Positions 10,201 to 19,174 are shown, counted from the first letter of the stretch. The stretch is DNA of 64,000 nucleotides from Silvibacterium bohemicum (GCF_001006305.1 NZ_LBHJ01000003.1:919709-983708); one strand, 5' to 3'. Notes: generated from the letters alone by a model not told the origin. Translations and numbers: made by a program.

Positions 10201-10806
10201 GGCAGAGGCCGCGCTTATCTGAATCACTCCGCCTGGGCTGATGAAGTAGTAGGCGGATGGTCGTCAAGTCTGACGTGGGTCGCACAGACCGGAACCCCCT
10301 TCACCGTCTACGCCAATAACACCGGCGCGGCAGGCGCGACCGACACCAGAAGAGCCAACCTCGTCGGATCAGCGTTCGGTAGCGGAGGAACTCCCGATCC
10401 ATCGAACACTGCATTGAGCGCCACTGATTGCCCGGCCCAGGTGAGGAACAAGACGAACTGGTACAACCCCTGTGCCTTTGCCAATCCTCTCTCCGGCAGC
10501 TTGATCACCACTCCGGTAACCGATACCGCGACTGCGATTCAATACCTGGGCGGGAAGTCGAACCAGATCTACGGACCCGGCTACTACGGCATCAACATGT
10601 CGCTCTTCAAAAACTTCGCAACATGGCGCGAACAGTACCTCCAGTTCCGCGCCGATGCCTTCAACGTTCTGAATCATCCGACGCTAGCCAATCCCTCCAC
10701 GAACACCAATAGTGCAAACGGTGGAGAGATTACCGGGCCGAAGACTTTCCAGAACAACACACCCGATGCTCGCTTCTTCCAGCTATCGCTGAAGTACGAG
10801 TTCTAA
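7288..10806 (+). CDS. Oar-like TonB-dependent outer-membrane receptor
   Basis: A 1172-residue outer-membrane protein. Residues ~1-36 form a signal peptide ending near GAQ. Next comes a carboxypeptidase-regulatory-like beta-sandwich (GAITGTVQDRTGAVVPGAQV ... NGSGVYVFSPLKIGNYKLSA), then a plug with the PLNGRNFIYIAQLTAGV and FILDGVDNNT motifs, and a long beta-barrel ending in the aromatic strand LSLKYEF. This layout is the Oar-like class abundant in Acidobacteria, thought to import oligosaccharides or export/bind surface ligands. No SusD-like partner is seen. A purine-rich AGAGAGG (7274-7280) lies 7 nt before ATG 7288; an in-frame ATG also occurs at 7300. A GH97 enzyme follows by 180 bp, and the gene probably starts the transcript from the 7128 promoter. 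The substrate is inferred from context to be a galactose-containing glycan. Confidence 0.92.
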   Translation: MTRSMYRKLFPRIGFHSLLLLCLFSLTLCSNRAGAQVDQGAITGTVQDRTGAVVPGAQVTVTNIDTGLVLQGISNGSGVYVFSPLKIGNYKLSASAKGFETTVQENLHLDAEQRLNVVVSLNPGAVSETVTVNDAPPLLESQTSSVAQVISSETINNTPLNGRNFIYIAQLTAGVAPPFGNTRGSGSGDFVANGQRAEQNNFILDGVDNNTNLVDFLNGSSYIFRPPPDALSEFSLQTSNFSAEFGHSAGAVLSASIKSGTNQIHGSVWEYVRNTDLDARNWNALTTPPYHENQFGATFGFPIIRNKLFYFGDTEANRIAFSNPGTYSVPTALMRQGNFSELLNANLNGQSVQLYQPNSGGGAANKLVCNGQNNVFCQNQIDPIALNILKLYPNANANNGKTYNNYVVNTPTHNNTYQWDQRLDWNVSAQDQAYARYSYVHQITVNGLPLGNPLDGSGYGGENDVNLAQNFVGSETHIFTPTLSNEFRFSFNAGRFSFLQPNANTDLSPTLGLGGVPFTPNEGGLPLVAVYGIANWGSQGTSNESQNVYQILDNVSKTLGNHSLKAGVSFQAIRFFYRYAPSNLGNYYFTGLYTSDPAVSVTTGSGIADFLADQMNTGAISSAPNVNDAQWYDAAYFQDDWKLTPRLTLNLGVRYDYYEPFKENSGSQENFLPGSLGIGTGTGTVIFPKKIENTLNLGSIYPGILAKDGIGIQYVGNERLTSGQLYNFAPRIGVAWQADPLTVIRAGYGIFYGGLESNGGTNIGDNFPFRGQININPKSCSLGNCPSNGVTLESGLAAYLGNGILNAVNTPGFHAVDSEIKTPYTMNYNLSLQRQITSNLAATISYVGNESRHLGTYIDPNAVRALYPAGTSTQQFQPFPDLGGIGTIHYGGVSTYNSLQAKAEKRASHGLSFLTTYTWAHAFDDTGSAGGLSSGIGDRQRALIPIIDELTNSTYDVRNRFTLNGNYALPFGRGRAYLNHSAWADEVVGGWSSSLTWVAQTGTPFTVYANNTGAAGATDTRRANLVGSAFGSGGTPDPSNTALSATDCPAQVRNKTNWYNPCAFANPLSGSLITTPVTDTATAIQYLGGKSNQIYGPGYYGINMSLFKNFATWREQYLQFRADAFNVLNHPTLANPSTNTNSANGGEITGPKTFQNNTPDARFFQLSLKYEF

Positions 10807-10869
10807 CCCGTGGGCTCTGAGCTCCGCGCGGGCTCCGAGTTCATGGCAAAGTTCAACCAGTAGTTTCTG

Positions 10870-10907
10870 GGGTGAGAGCCGCTGCAGCGATGCCGTGGCC
10901 CTCACCC
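10870..10907 (+). other. Imperfect stem-loop between the receptor and GH97 genes
   Basis: GGGTGAG (10870-10876) pairs with CTCACCC (10901-10907) around a GC-rich interior containing the palindrome GCTGCAGC. It could be an mRNA processing or partial termination element that sets different expression of the two genes. Evidence is structural only. Confidence 0.3.
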
Positions 10908-10986
10908 TCATCTGGCATCTATCGGTCATTCCATTCTCTTCTTTGATTCGCTGTTTACGGCCTACCTGAGGAAAGGTTGTTTTCTT

Positions 10987-12996
10987 ATGTCCTGCTGTTC
11001 TCCGGCCAAATTTCTGACCTTGGTTGCTCTCACAGTCGGTGCTTGCAGTGGAGCGTTCGCCCAATCGGCTCCGGTCTCTCTCAGCTCACCCGATCAACGC
11101 CTCGTCGTGAAGTTCGAAACCATCGCCGGCAAAGAAAATACCGGATCAGGAGGTAAGCTGACCTATTCGGTGACCTTTCGCGGCAAGCAGCTGCTCGATC
11201 CATCGGCGCTCGCGCTTGAACTCGAGGGCCAGCCCGCTCTAGGTTCGGACGTACAAATAGTCGAGAGCACGCCGGGAAAGGGAAGCGATGAGTACACGTT
11301 GCTCGCCGGAAAGGTAAGCAAGGTAAGCGATGCCTACAACAGCCTGCAGCTGCGCGCTGTCGAGAGCAAGGAGCCGAAGCGCACGCTCATCATCGAAGCC
11401 CGCGCCTACAACGACGCCATCGCCTTTCGCTATGTTCTGCCCGAGCAGGACGCGATCAAAGAGGTGAGACTGAAGCAGGAGGATACGGAGTTCCGTATCA
11501 GCACCGACGCAACCACCTGGGCACTGGCTCTTCCCAACTATCGCAGCAGCTATGAGAGCGAGTATGTGAAGCTGCCGATTACTGCGTTCAGCAACCAGGG
11601 CGGTGTGTCGAGCAACTTCCTGATCGGTATGCCTCTGCTGATGCACTCGCCGGGAACAGCATGGATGACGCTCACCGAGGCCGATCTCGAAGGCAATCCT
11701 GGGATGTACGTGACGAACCCCTCCGGAAATTGGGCGGGGCACTATTTTGTTTCGAAGCTCTCTCCGCGAATTGACGATCAGAACCTGGCGCTCAAGACGA
11801 CCCTGCCTCATCACAGCGCGTGGCGCGTGCTTCTGGTGGCCGATGAGCCGGGCAGGCTCATGGAGTCTACGGTCATCACCGATCTGAATCCGGCCAATCG
11901 AGTTCAGGACACGAGCTGGATTCATCCCGGAAAGGCCTCCTGGAACTGGTGGGCAGGTGACGTCGGCCCCGACGGCAAAGCTGCGTACACCACCAAGAAC
12001 ATGGAGTATTACGTCGACTTCGCTGCGGAGTCCGGCTTCCCGTATATGCTCCTCGATGCCGGGTGGGCGGATGGTCGCGACATCACCAAGCTGCGCGGCA
12101 ATGTCGATGTCCCAGAGCTGGTCCGTTATGCTGCCGCGAAGCATGTCAAGGTTTGGATCTGGCTCTATTCGACCCCGGTGATGGAGCAGATGAAGGAAGC
12201 CTTTCCGGTCTTCGAGCAGTGGGGCGTCGCAGGCGTGAAGATCGACTTCATCAATCGTGATGACCAGGATGGCATCAAGTTCTACTATGATGTGGCCCGC
12301 GAAGCCGCGGATCACCATCTGATGGTGGACTTTCATGGCGCGAGCAAGCCTTGGGGCATCGAGCGCACCTACCCGAATGTGCTTAGCTACGAAGCCGTCC
12401 TCGGCGCAGAGAACAGCAAAGTAGCGCGCCGGGATAGCCCGGTCGATCGCTCCGTCTTTCCCTTCACGCGTATGGTGGCTGGTCCGCTCGACTACACCCC
12501 CGGAGGCTTTAACAACGTCACCGAAGACGAGTTCATCGGACGCGATGTGAGCCCGATGCTCATGGGTACGCGGGCGCAGCAGCTCGCCCTCTATGTGGTC
12601 TTCCAGACTCCGTTTCAGATGGTGTCGGACAGTCCTCAGGCGTATGCGAATCAACCTGCGTTCCAGTTCATTCGCGACGTTCCCGCGTCATGGGACAGCA
12701 TGCATGTTCTCAACGGCGAGCCCGGCGAATTCGTGACCATCGCCCGCAGTCACGGGAGCGAATGGTATCTGGGCAGCATGACCAACTGGACTCCGCGCGA
12801 GCTTCATGTGCCGCTCAGCTTCCTTGGCGCCGGCCGCTATACGGCGGAGATCTACGAAGATGCACCGGACGCCGGCATTCATCCCAAGAATGTCACCATA
12901 CGAAAGCAGAGCGTGAGCAAGGGTGAAACGCTCACCTTGCACCTGGCCGCCGGCGGAGGATGTGCGATCCGCTTTGTACCGCAAAACGGCAGGTAG
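10987..12996 (+). CDS. GH97 glycoside hydrolase (probable retaining alpha-galactosidase type)
   Basis: A 669-residue exported enzyme with a cleavable signal peptide ending near GAFAQS. The GH97 architecture is complete. An N-terminal beta-super-sandwich (LSSPDQRLVVKFE, KRTLIIEARAYNDAIAFRYV) leads into a (beta/alpha)8 barrel with SWNWWAGD, MLLDAGWADGRDI, VWIWLYSTP, GVKIDFINRDDQ and MVDFHGASKPWGIERTYPN. A C-terminal beta-domain follows. GH97 contains inverting alpha-glucosidases (SusB) and retaining alpha-galactosidases; in the latter an Asp at the 'K-I-D-F' strand is the nucleophile. Here this is D420, so the retaining alpha-galactosidase type is favoured, consistent with the galK context. ATG 10987 follows a purine-rich AGGAAAGG. 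The gene ends 41 bp before the convergent LacI gene, with a hairpin between them. Confidence 0.93.
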   Translation: MSCCSPAKFLTLVALTVGACSGAFAQSAPVSLSSPDQRLVVKFETIAGKENTGSGGKLTYSVTFRGKQLLDPSALALELEGQPALGSDVQIVESTPGKGSDEYTLLAGKVSKVSDAYNSLQLRAVESKEPKRTLIIEARAYNDAIAFRYVLPEQDAIKEVRLKQEDTEFRISTDATTWALALPNYRSSYESEYVKLPITAFSNQGGVSSNFLIGMPLLMHSPGTAWMTLTEADLEGNPGMYVTNPSGNWAGHYFVSKLSPRIDDQNLALKTTLPHHSAWRVLLVADEPGRLMESTVITDLNPANRVQDTSWIHPGKASWNWWAGDVGPDGKAAYTTKNMEYYVDFAAESGFPYMLLDAGWADGRDITKLRGNVDVPELVRYAAAKHVKVWIWLYSTPVMEQMKEAFPVFEQWGVAGVKIDFINRDDQDGIKFYYDVAREAADHHLMVDFHGASKPWGIERTYPNVLSYEAVLGAENSKVARRDSPVDRSVFPFTRMVAGPLDYTPGGFNNVTEDEFIGRDVSPMLMGTRAQQLALYVVFQTPFQMVSDSPQAYANQPAFQFIRDVPASWDSMHVLNGEPGEFVTIARSHGSEWYLGSMTNWTPRELHVPLSFLGAGRYTAEIYEDAPDAGIHPKNVTIRKQSVSKGETLTLHLAAGGGCAIRFVPQNGR

Positions 12997-13013
12997 AACG
13001 AGGCTGTAAGCCA

Positions 13014-13032
13014 GGGCGGCGACTAGCCGCCC
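13014..13032. terminator. Hairpin between convergent GH97 and LacI genes
   Basis: GGGCGGC (13014-13020) and GCCGCCC (13026-13032) form a perfect 7-bp GC stem with a 5-nt loop in the 40-bp gap between convergent genes, so it could serve both strands. No clear T-run is present. Confidence 0.55.
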
Positions 13033-13036
13033 AAGT

Positions 13037-14170
13037 TCAGAATGGTTCCGAACCCGCAAGACCGTGAACGCGGTCGGAGAACAGAGAGAGGTTGCTGCGA
13101 AAGATAATATGCGGTGCGAGGCGCGTCATGGGAAGGGTCTTCTTCTCTTCAACCAAATAGGTGATGAGGCTTTCAAAGGCGACCTTTCCTTGTGTGAAGG
13201 GGCGCTGATAAAGAGTCGCGAGAATTTGCCCGCTCTCGATCAACGGCACCAGCTCCTGAAAGAGGTCGGTCGTCACCACTTGAATCTTGCCCAGCAGCCC
13301 TTGCTCCGAGAGAGCCTTCAGAACAGGCACGCTGTTCGCGGTGCTGATGTAAAGGCCCTGAGGCTTGTTCTCTCCCTGAAGCAAGGCCAACGTCTGCCGG
13401 TACGCTTCCTTGGGGCGCTCGTGAGATTCGATTGCAGGAAGCAGGCTGAGATGAGGGGCAAGAGTCGCCAGTGTGGCCGCGAATCCGCGCAGCTTCTCGG
13501 CATGATCGAGCGTTGCGAGCTCGCCGGTGATGGTGGCGACGTGCGCTTTGCGGTTGAGTTTCAGTGCCAGAAGCTCCGCAGCCAGCGCGCCGCTCGAATA
13601 CGCATGCGTGGATACCAGGCCGATGCGAGCACTGCTGGGCGCATCGCTGGCCACGCAGAACATCGCCGTCCCTCGCTCCGTCAAACGGTGAATGATGGAA
13701 TCGAGCTTGCGCGGGTTTCCCGGCGTGAAGACGATGCCATCATTGTTCTCCTTCAGGCGCGCTTCAAGCGCCTCCGCATCTCCGTAGCCGAGGCGAGGAT
13801 ATTCGTGAAAGGTAAGTTTGACGTTCAGGCCGACCGAGGAGGAAGCCGCAGATTGAATACCCTCCCGCAACGGATCGAAGAAGTGAGAGATCTGCTTGGG
13901 CAGAACGACGGCTATTTCGATTCGGCGATTGAGCTTCAGGGCCTGGGCGGCAAGGTTGGGACGATATCCCAGCTTGTCGGCCATCTGTTGGACCTTCGCC
14001 TTGGTTTTAAGGCTGATTCCTTTGCGGTCGTGCAACGCTCGATCCACAGTTCCGATCGAGATGCCGAGCGCCTTGGCGATCTCTTTGATGCCTGCGGTTT
14101 TTGGTGTGCTATTCATAGGTTTGGCAGCGACGAATTCCATGTTACGGCGATTCTCTACAGACTGAGCCAT
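13037..14170 (-). CDS. LacI-family transcriptional regulator
   Basis: A 377-residue cytoplasmic DNA-binding regulator. After a ~25-residue N-terminal extension comes the LacI helix-turn-helix, IKEIAKALGISIGTVDRALH, followed by the hinge-side segment ADKLGYRPNLAAQALKLN. A periplasmic-binding-protein-like sugar-sensing domain occupies residues ~65-377. The recognition helix reads 'S-I-G-T-V-D-R-A-L' in place of the common 'S-x-x-T-V-S-R-V-L', a variant found in the xylose/rhizopine-type branch. Alternative starts are ATG 14140 and ATG 14116; the latter would begin directly before the HTH. It is transcribed divergently from the GH95-GH36 genes across a short gap, a classic arrangement for a local regulator. 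The palindrome at 1966 is a candidate target. The effector sugar cannot be read from the sequence. Confidence 0.93.
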   Translation of the reverse strand: MAQSVENRRNMEFVAAKPMNSTPKTAGIKEIAKALGISIGTVDRALHDRKGISLKTKAKVQQMADKLGYRPNLAAQALKLNRRIEIAVVLPKQISHFFDPLREGIQSAASSSVGLNVKLTFHEYPRLGYGDAEALEARLKENNDGIVFTPGNPRKLDSIIHRLTERGTAMFCVASDAPSSARIGLVSTHAYSSGALAAELLALKLNRKAHVATITGELATLDHAEKLRGFAATLATLAPHLSLLPAIESHERPKEAYRQTLALLQGENKPQGLYISTANSVPVLKALSEQGLLGKIQVVTTDLFQELVPLIESGQILATLYQRPFTQGKVAFESLITYLVEEKKTLPMTRLAPHIIFRSNLSLFSDRVHGLAGSEPF

Positions 14171-14333
14171 CTTTATCGACTCAATGTATGCCGAGCCTAT
14201 CGAGAGTACCTAAGCCAGTCAATCCTGAATGCTCCTCCCGTTAGACGTTTTGATACCTGCTTCCGTTCACGCTCCCGAATGTTTCCCCATAGCTGCTTGA
14301 CTCCGCGTGAAGCGGAGCAACAACGGAGGTCGC

Positions 14334-16790
14334 TTGATCCATACCAGACGCGAATTTTTCGGGAGTTGTCTTGCCGCTGCCGCGCTGCCGTCCACAGAAT
14401 GGCCTGATCGTACGAACGAGGCTAGCTCGGAGCTGATTCTTTGGTATCCCAGCGAGGCGAAGCGTTGGTTGGAGGCTCTTCCCGTCGGGAATGGAAGGCT
14501 GGGCGCCATGGTCTTCGGCGGGGTTACCAGAGAGCGCCTCGCATTGAGTGAATCGACGGCATGGTCCGGTGCACCCGGCACTTCCGACATCAACCCGGAA
14601 GGAGCGGCGCATCTCAGCCAGATACGCCAATTGCTCTTCAACGGCGACTATCTCGGGGCGAGAAAGCTCTGCGAACAGCACCTGCTGAGTCATCCCAAGT
14701 CCTTCGGCACAAATCTACCTTTGTTCGATCTGGTGATGGCCTTCGGTCGCTCCGATAACCCGTCGGAGTATCGCCGCTCGTTGAACCTCGATGAGGGAGT
14801 GGCACAAGTGGAGTATTTAACGAACGCAGGCCGCCTGACTCGCGAGGTCTTCGCCTCGAACCCGGATGACGTCGTGATCGTACACATCAAGGGGGAAGCG
14901 CCGGGACAGTTGAACATGAAGGTCTCGTTCGACGGACCGAAGATCCCAGGCCGCTCCCTCATCTACGCTCCGAATATCTTGGCGTTTGCAGGGAACGCCT
15001 TCGAATCTCTACACAGCGACGGCAAGCAGGGTGTAGAAGTTGCATGCCTGGCGCGCGTCATCAACGATGGCGGAGAGATATCCGCTGGCCAAGACTCCCT
15101 GCAGGTCGCGCATGCCGATTCGATCACCTTGCTCATCGCTGTCGCCACCAGTTATACCGGACGCGAACCCACAGATCGTTGCCGGGAAGTTTTACAGAAC
15201 GCGTCGGGAAAGACGTACGCACAGCTTCGCCATCGGCATGTTACTGACCATCAGGCTCTCTTCAGAAGAGTACAGATCGAGCTTGGAAACCCAAAGGCAA
15301 AGACGTCGACGCCGACCGACCAAAGGCGCAAAACAGTAGAAGCCGGTGCCGATGACCCTGCTCTATGCGCGCTCTTTTTCCAATATGGCCGGTATCTCAC
15401 CATCGCAGGCTCGCGGGCCAACTCGCCGCTTCCGCTCGCGTTACAAGGAATCTGGAACGACGGCCTGGCATCGAGCATGGGCTGGACTGACGACTTTCAT
15501 CTCGACATCAATACCGAGCAGAACTACTGGCTCGCTGAGGTTGGCAATCTCTCGGAGTCGCAGACTCCGCTGTTCAGCCTGATCGAAGGAATGAGTAGAT
15601 CCGGCAGGCACACCGCAGAAGCGCTCTATAACTGCCCTGGCTGGGTGAGTCATGTGGTCACGAATCCCTGGGGCTATACCGCGCCGGGCTGGGGCTTAGG
15701 CTGGGGCCTATTCGTCACCTCAGGTATCTGGATCGCGCTGCAGATGTGGGATCACGTGCGCTTCACCGGAGATATGCAGTTTCTTCGCGAACGAGCCTAT
15801 CCGGTTTTCAAAGAGGCAGCGGAGTTCTTCCTCGCCTACATGATTGAACATCCGAAACACGGCTGGCTGGTCACCGGCCCATCCGACTCGCCGGAAAACG
15901 CCTTTCGCACGCCGTCAGGAGATTACTGCAGCGAATCGATGGGCCCAACCTGCGACCGGGTGCTCGTTTACGCGCTTTTCCGTATCTGCCTGGAGTCTCA
16001 AACCCGGCTCTCGATCGATGCCGATTTTGGCAGCAGGATAAGGCTGGCTCAACAGAAGCTGCCTCCGCTTCAGATCGGCCGATACGGACAGCTGCAAGAA
16101 TGGCTCGAAGACTTCGAAGAGGCCGAGCCAAACCACCGGCATACCTCGCACCTCATCGCGCTCTATCCGGAGAACCAGATCTCTCCAGAGAAGACTCCTG
16201 CTCTGGCCAAGGCGGCGCGCATCACGTTGGAACGGCGCATTCAGCAGCCTAATTGGGAAGATACGGAGTGGAGCCGCGCCAACCTTGTGAATTACTATGC
16301 GCGCCTATGGGATGGTGAGGCAGCGCATCGGCACGTCGTCGGGCTCATCGCGAAAGCAACCGACGATAACCTCCTCACTTACTCGCGCGGTGGGGTCGCC
16401 GGTGCGGAGCAAAACATCTTTGCAATCGACGGAAACACCGCTGGAGCAGCGGGCATCGCAGAAATGCTGCTGCAGTCGCAGGATGATGTGGTTTATCTCC
16501 TGCCCGCTCTGCCTGCGGCATGGCCGGAGGGTCGCGTGAGCGGACTCTGCGCCCGTGGCGGCTTTCAGATAGAGATGCGCTGGTCCTCCGGCCTGCTCGT
16601 TTCTGCGTCGATCATCGGCAACAAGAGCGGAAGCTGCCGCGTTCGCTACAAAGAGAACATCATCATGATTCACCTGGCCGAGGGCCGCAGCGCGCATCTG
16701 ACTGCGAGATCGTTTCGAAACGCCGGAGTGCCTCGAGAGACGCACGATGCCTACAACACGCACAGAGATGGAGACAAGAATGATGCTTGA
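14334..16790 (+). CDS. GH95 glycoside hydrolase (alpha-L-fucosidase / alpha-L-galactosidase)
   Basis: An 818-residue exported enzyme. The N-terminus carries a twin-arginine signal (TRREFFGSCLAAAAL). The GH95 entry motif LWYPSEAKRWLEALPVGNGR follows, then GAMVFGG, an (alpha/alpha)6 barrel with NTEQNYW, NPWGYTAPGWG and LQEWLEDFEEAEPNHRH, and the conserved FAIDGNTAGAAGIAEMLLQS with the IDGN aspartate. GH95 enzymes are inverting alpha-1,2-L-fucosidases, and some prefer alpha-L-galactose; the sequence alone does not separate these. TTG 14334 is chosen because GGAGGT (14325-14330) lies just before it and the Tat leader then has normal length. GTG 14307 is in frame but sits in the loop of a 6-bp hairpin (14301-14317). 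The 3' end overlaps the start of the GH36 gene by 11 nt, indicating translational coupling. Confidence 0.9.
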   Translation: MIHTRREFFGSCLAAAALPSTEWPDRTNEASSELILWYPSEAKRWLEALPVGNGRLGAMVFGGVTRERLALSESTAWSGAPGTSDINPEGAAHLSQIRQLLFNGDYLGARKLCEQHLLSHPKSFGTNLPLFDLVMAFGRSDNPSEYRRSLNLDEGVAQVEYLTNAGRLTREVFASNPDDVVIVHIKGEAPGQLNMKVSFDGPKIPGRSLIYAPNILAFAGNAFESLHSDGKQGVEVACLARVINDGGEISAGQDSLQVAHADSITLLIAVATSYTGREPTDRCREVLQNASGKTYAQLRHRHVTDHQALFRRVQIELGNPKAKTSTPTDQRRKTVEAGADDPALCALFFQYGRYLTIAGSRANSPLPLALQGIWNDGLASSMGWTDDFHLDINTEQNYWLAEVGNLSESQTPLFSLIEGMSRSGRHTAEALYNCPGWVSHVVTNPWGYTAPGWGLGWGLFVTSGIWIALQMWDHVRFTGDMQFLRERAYPVFKEAAEFFLAYMIEHPKHGWLVTGPSDSPENAFRTPSGDYCSESMGPTCDRVLVYALFRICLESQTRLSIDADFGSRIRLAQQKLPPLQIGRYGQLQEWLEDFEEAEPNHRHTSHLIALYPENQISPEKTPALAKAARITLERRIQQPNWEDTEWSRANLVNYYARLWDGEAAHRHVVGLIAKATDDNLLTYSRGGVAGAEQNIFAIDGNTAGAAGIAEMLLQSQDDVVYLLPALPAAWPEGRVSGLCARGGFQIEMRWSSGLLVSASIIGNKSGSCRVRYKENIIMIHLAEGRSAHLTARSFRNAGVPRETHDAYNTHRDGDKNDA

Positions 16791-19080
16791 GACGAAAACA
16801 AACATGGAGCGACACGATCATAGACAGAACATCGGCACAGCTCTGCTTGAAATGTCGAAGCGTGTGGCCATGCTGCTGTACATCGCATTCATGGGCTCCC
16901 TGGCTTCTGTGTCTGCGATGGGGCAGGCAAATGCAGCATCGATTGTTTTCGATAAGCAGGCGCAGGTCTTCCGCATCGATGCCGCGGATATGTCGTACGT
17001 GCTCGGAATTAACGAAAAGAAACAGGTACAAACGCTCTATTGGGGCAAGCGGCTCAATGCCACGGACACCTTCTCCGCGGCCCACTCCGATCCCGGCCTC
17101 TCAGCCTTCGACGCTTCGATCAATACCACGCAGCAGGAGTTTGTGGCGTGGGGTGGCGGCCTCTACGTCGAGCCCGATCTTAAAGTCACGTTCCCCGATG
17201 GAAACCGTGATCTCGTGCTCGAATACGTCAGCCACAGCATCGAAGGCAACCGGCTTACCCTTCGCCTCAAAGACATCTCGCGTGAGGTCTACGTTGATCT
17301 GCAGTACGAAGCGGATGGCACGACCGGCATTCTGAGAAGATCCGCGCAGGTGCTCAACAAGACCAATGCGCCCTTCACTATCGAGCAAATCGCATCGGGC
17401 ACGTGGAATCTGCCGCGCGGCACCGATTATAGGCTGCGTTATCTGACCGGACGTTGGGCCGGCGAGTGGAGTCTGCATGAGCAGATGGTTCAACCCGGTA
17501 AGACCATCCTCGAGAGCCGCCGGGGATCGACCGGAGATCAAAACAATCCCTGGTTTGCCATCGACCGTAACGGCGCAAACGATCAGGACAGCGGCGACGT
17601 CTGGTTCGGAGCCCTCGGCTGGAGCGGCTCCTGGCAGATGAGCATCGAACAGGATCAGCTCCAGCAGGTTCGCGTCACGGCGGGGCCGAACAGCTTCGAC
17701 TTCGGATATCGTCTCGCTCCTGGCGAGCATCTCGACTCGCCCGACTTCTACGCTGGATATTCTCACGACGGCATCGGAGGCGCGTCCCGCCTGCTGCATC
17801 GCTTTGAGATCGGAAGCATCCTGCCGCACGCGCCCACACCGAAGTTGCGGCCTGTTCTCTATAACTCATGGGAGGCAACGACGTTCAGCGTTGATGAGGC
17901 AGGCCAGGAAGTGCTTGCCGAGGAGGCGGCAAGCATTGGCGTGGAGCGCTTCGTCATCGATGACGGATGGTTCGGCCAGCGTGCGACCGATCACGCCGGC
18001 CTCGGTGATTGGTATGTGAATCCAACTAAGTTTCCGCATGGACTGAAGCCTCTGATCGACAAGATCCACTCACTGGGGATGGACTTCGGACTGTGGGTCG
18101 AGCCCGAGATGGTCAACCCGGATAGCGACCTCTACCGCAAACATCCAGACTGGGTGTTGAACTTCACTGGCCGTCCGCGTACGGAAGGGCGCAACCAGCT
18201 TATGCTCAATCTTGCTCGGCCGGATGTGCGGGCTTATGTCTTCCAGTTTCTCGACAAGCTTCTTAACGAGAACGACATTGCTTTTCTCAAGTGGGATTAC
18301 AACCGCAACTGGTCGGAGCCGGGTTGGCCTGCGATAGCGCAGGAGGATCAGAAGAAGGTCTACATCGATTACACCCGAAACCTCTACTCGATCCTTGCCG
18401 AATTGCGCGAGAAGCATCCTCACGTCGAGATTGAAAGCTGCTCGGGCGGAGGAAGCCGCGTCGACCTGGGCATCATGCGCTTCACTGATGAAGTCTGGCC
18501 CTCTGACAATACCGATGCTTTCGATCGTCTGCTAATGCAAGACGGTTTCACGTACGCCTATGCTCCCGGCGTGATGACGGCATGGGTCACCGACTCGCCG
18601 ACCTGGGTCAATCAGCGCGTGCTTACTCTCGAATTCCGCTTTCTCTCCTCCATGCAGGGAGCGCTGGGCATCGGCGCCAATCTGAATAACTGGAAGCCCG
18701 AAGACTTTGCGACGGCAAAGAAGATGGTCGCGCAATACAAGCAGATTCGCGAGACCGTGCAGCGTGGTTCGCTGTATCGATTGATCTCGCCGCAGAAGGG
18801 AAGCGAGCAGTCCGTCACCGAATCTGTGTCTCAGGATCAACAGAAGGCCGTCGTATTTGCTTTTCTCCACTCCAGCGAGATGCTGTATCCGTTTCCCCGC
18901 GTCTTTCTGCGCGGATTGAAACCGGATGCGATGTATAAGGTCGAGACACTCGATGGCAAACTCTCGGCCGGCACACCGGCCGTCGCCAGCGGAACGTTCT
19001 GGATGCAGCACGGCATCGATGTCGACATGCGCGGCGACTTTCAGGACGCGGCCTTGACGCTCGAAGCGACAGCGCCGTGA
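16780..19080 (+). CDS. GH36 alpha-galactosidase (secreted)
   Basis: A 766-residue enzyme of clan GH-D that removes terminal alpha-linked galactose with retention. It has a signal peptide (VAMLLYIAFMGSLASVSA), an N-terminal beta-supersandwich, and a barrel carrying VIDDGWFGQR, FGLWVEPEMVNPDSDL, FLKWDYNRNWSEPG and ESCSGGGSRVDLGIM followed by WPSDNTDAFDR. D506 in KWDYN is the expected nucleophile and D576 in SDNTD the acid/base, counting from ATG 16780. That start overlaps the GH95 stop, has GGAG (16770-16773) 6 nt upstream, and gives a sensible signal peptide. ATG 16747 is in frame but would lie deep inside GH95. The pair GH95-GH36 suggests attack on a glycan with both alpha-L-fucosyl (or L-galactosyl) and alpha-galactosyl caps. 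Confidence 0.95.
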   Translation: MMLETKTNMERHDHRQNIGTALLEMSKRVAMLLYIAFMGSLASVSAMGQANAASIVFDKQAQVFRIDAADMSYVLGINEKKQVQTLYWGKRLNATDTFSAAHSDPGLSAFDASINTTQQEFVAWGGGLYVEPDLKVTFPDGNRDLVLEYVSHSIEGNRLTLRLKDISREVYVDLQYEADGTTGILRRSAQVLNKTNAPFTIEQIASGTWNLPRGTDYRLRYLTGRWAGEWSLHEQMVQPGKTILESRRGSTGDQNNPWFAIDRNGANDQDSGDVWFGALGWSGSWQMSIEQDQLQQVRVTAGPNSFDFGYRLAPGEHLDSPDFYAGYSHDGIGGASRLLHRFEIGSILPHAPTPKLRPVLYNSWEATTFSVDEAGQEVLAEEAASIGVERFVIDDGWFGQRATDHAGLGDWYVNPTKFPHGLKPLIDKIHSLGMDFGLWVEPEMVNPDSDLYRKHPDWVLNFTGRPRTEGRNQLMLNLARPDVRAYVFQFLDKLLNENDIAFLKWDYNRNWSEPGWPAIAQEDQKKVYIDYTRNLYSILAELREKHPHVEIESCSGGGSRVDLGIMRFTDEVWPSDNTDAFDRLLMQDGFTYAYAPGVMTAWVTDSPTWVNQRVLTLEFRFLSSMQGALGIGANLNNWKPEDFATAKKMVAQYKQIRETVQRGSLYRLISPQKGSEQSVTESVSQDQQKAVVFAFLHSSEMLYPFPRVFLRGLKPDAMYKVETLDGKLSAGTPAVASGTFWMQHGIDVDMRGDFQDAALTLEATAP

Positions 19081-19174
19081 AGGTCATAGCGATCTTCGCG
19101 GCATAGTTTGAGCATTAGCCGGCACGCTCGATAACTCCAAATCAAATTCCAAGACCAGAAATGAGCACACGCCT

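Noticed and set aside
11239-12654. 471-codon open frame on the minus strand
   Set aside because: Antisense to the GH97 gene; no protein-like features.
13064-14407. 447-codon open frame on the plus strand
   Set aside because: Antisense to the LacI regulator, which has a clear HTH and sensor domain.
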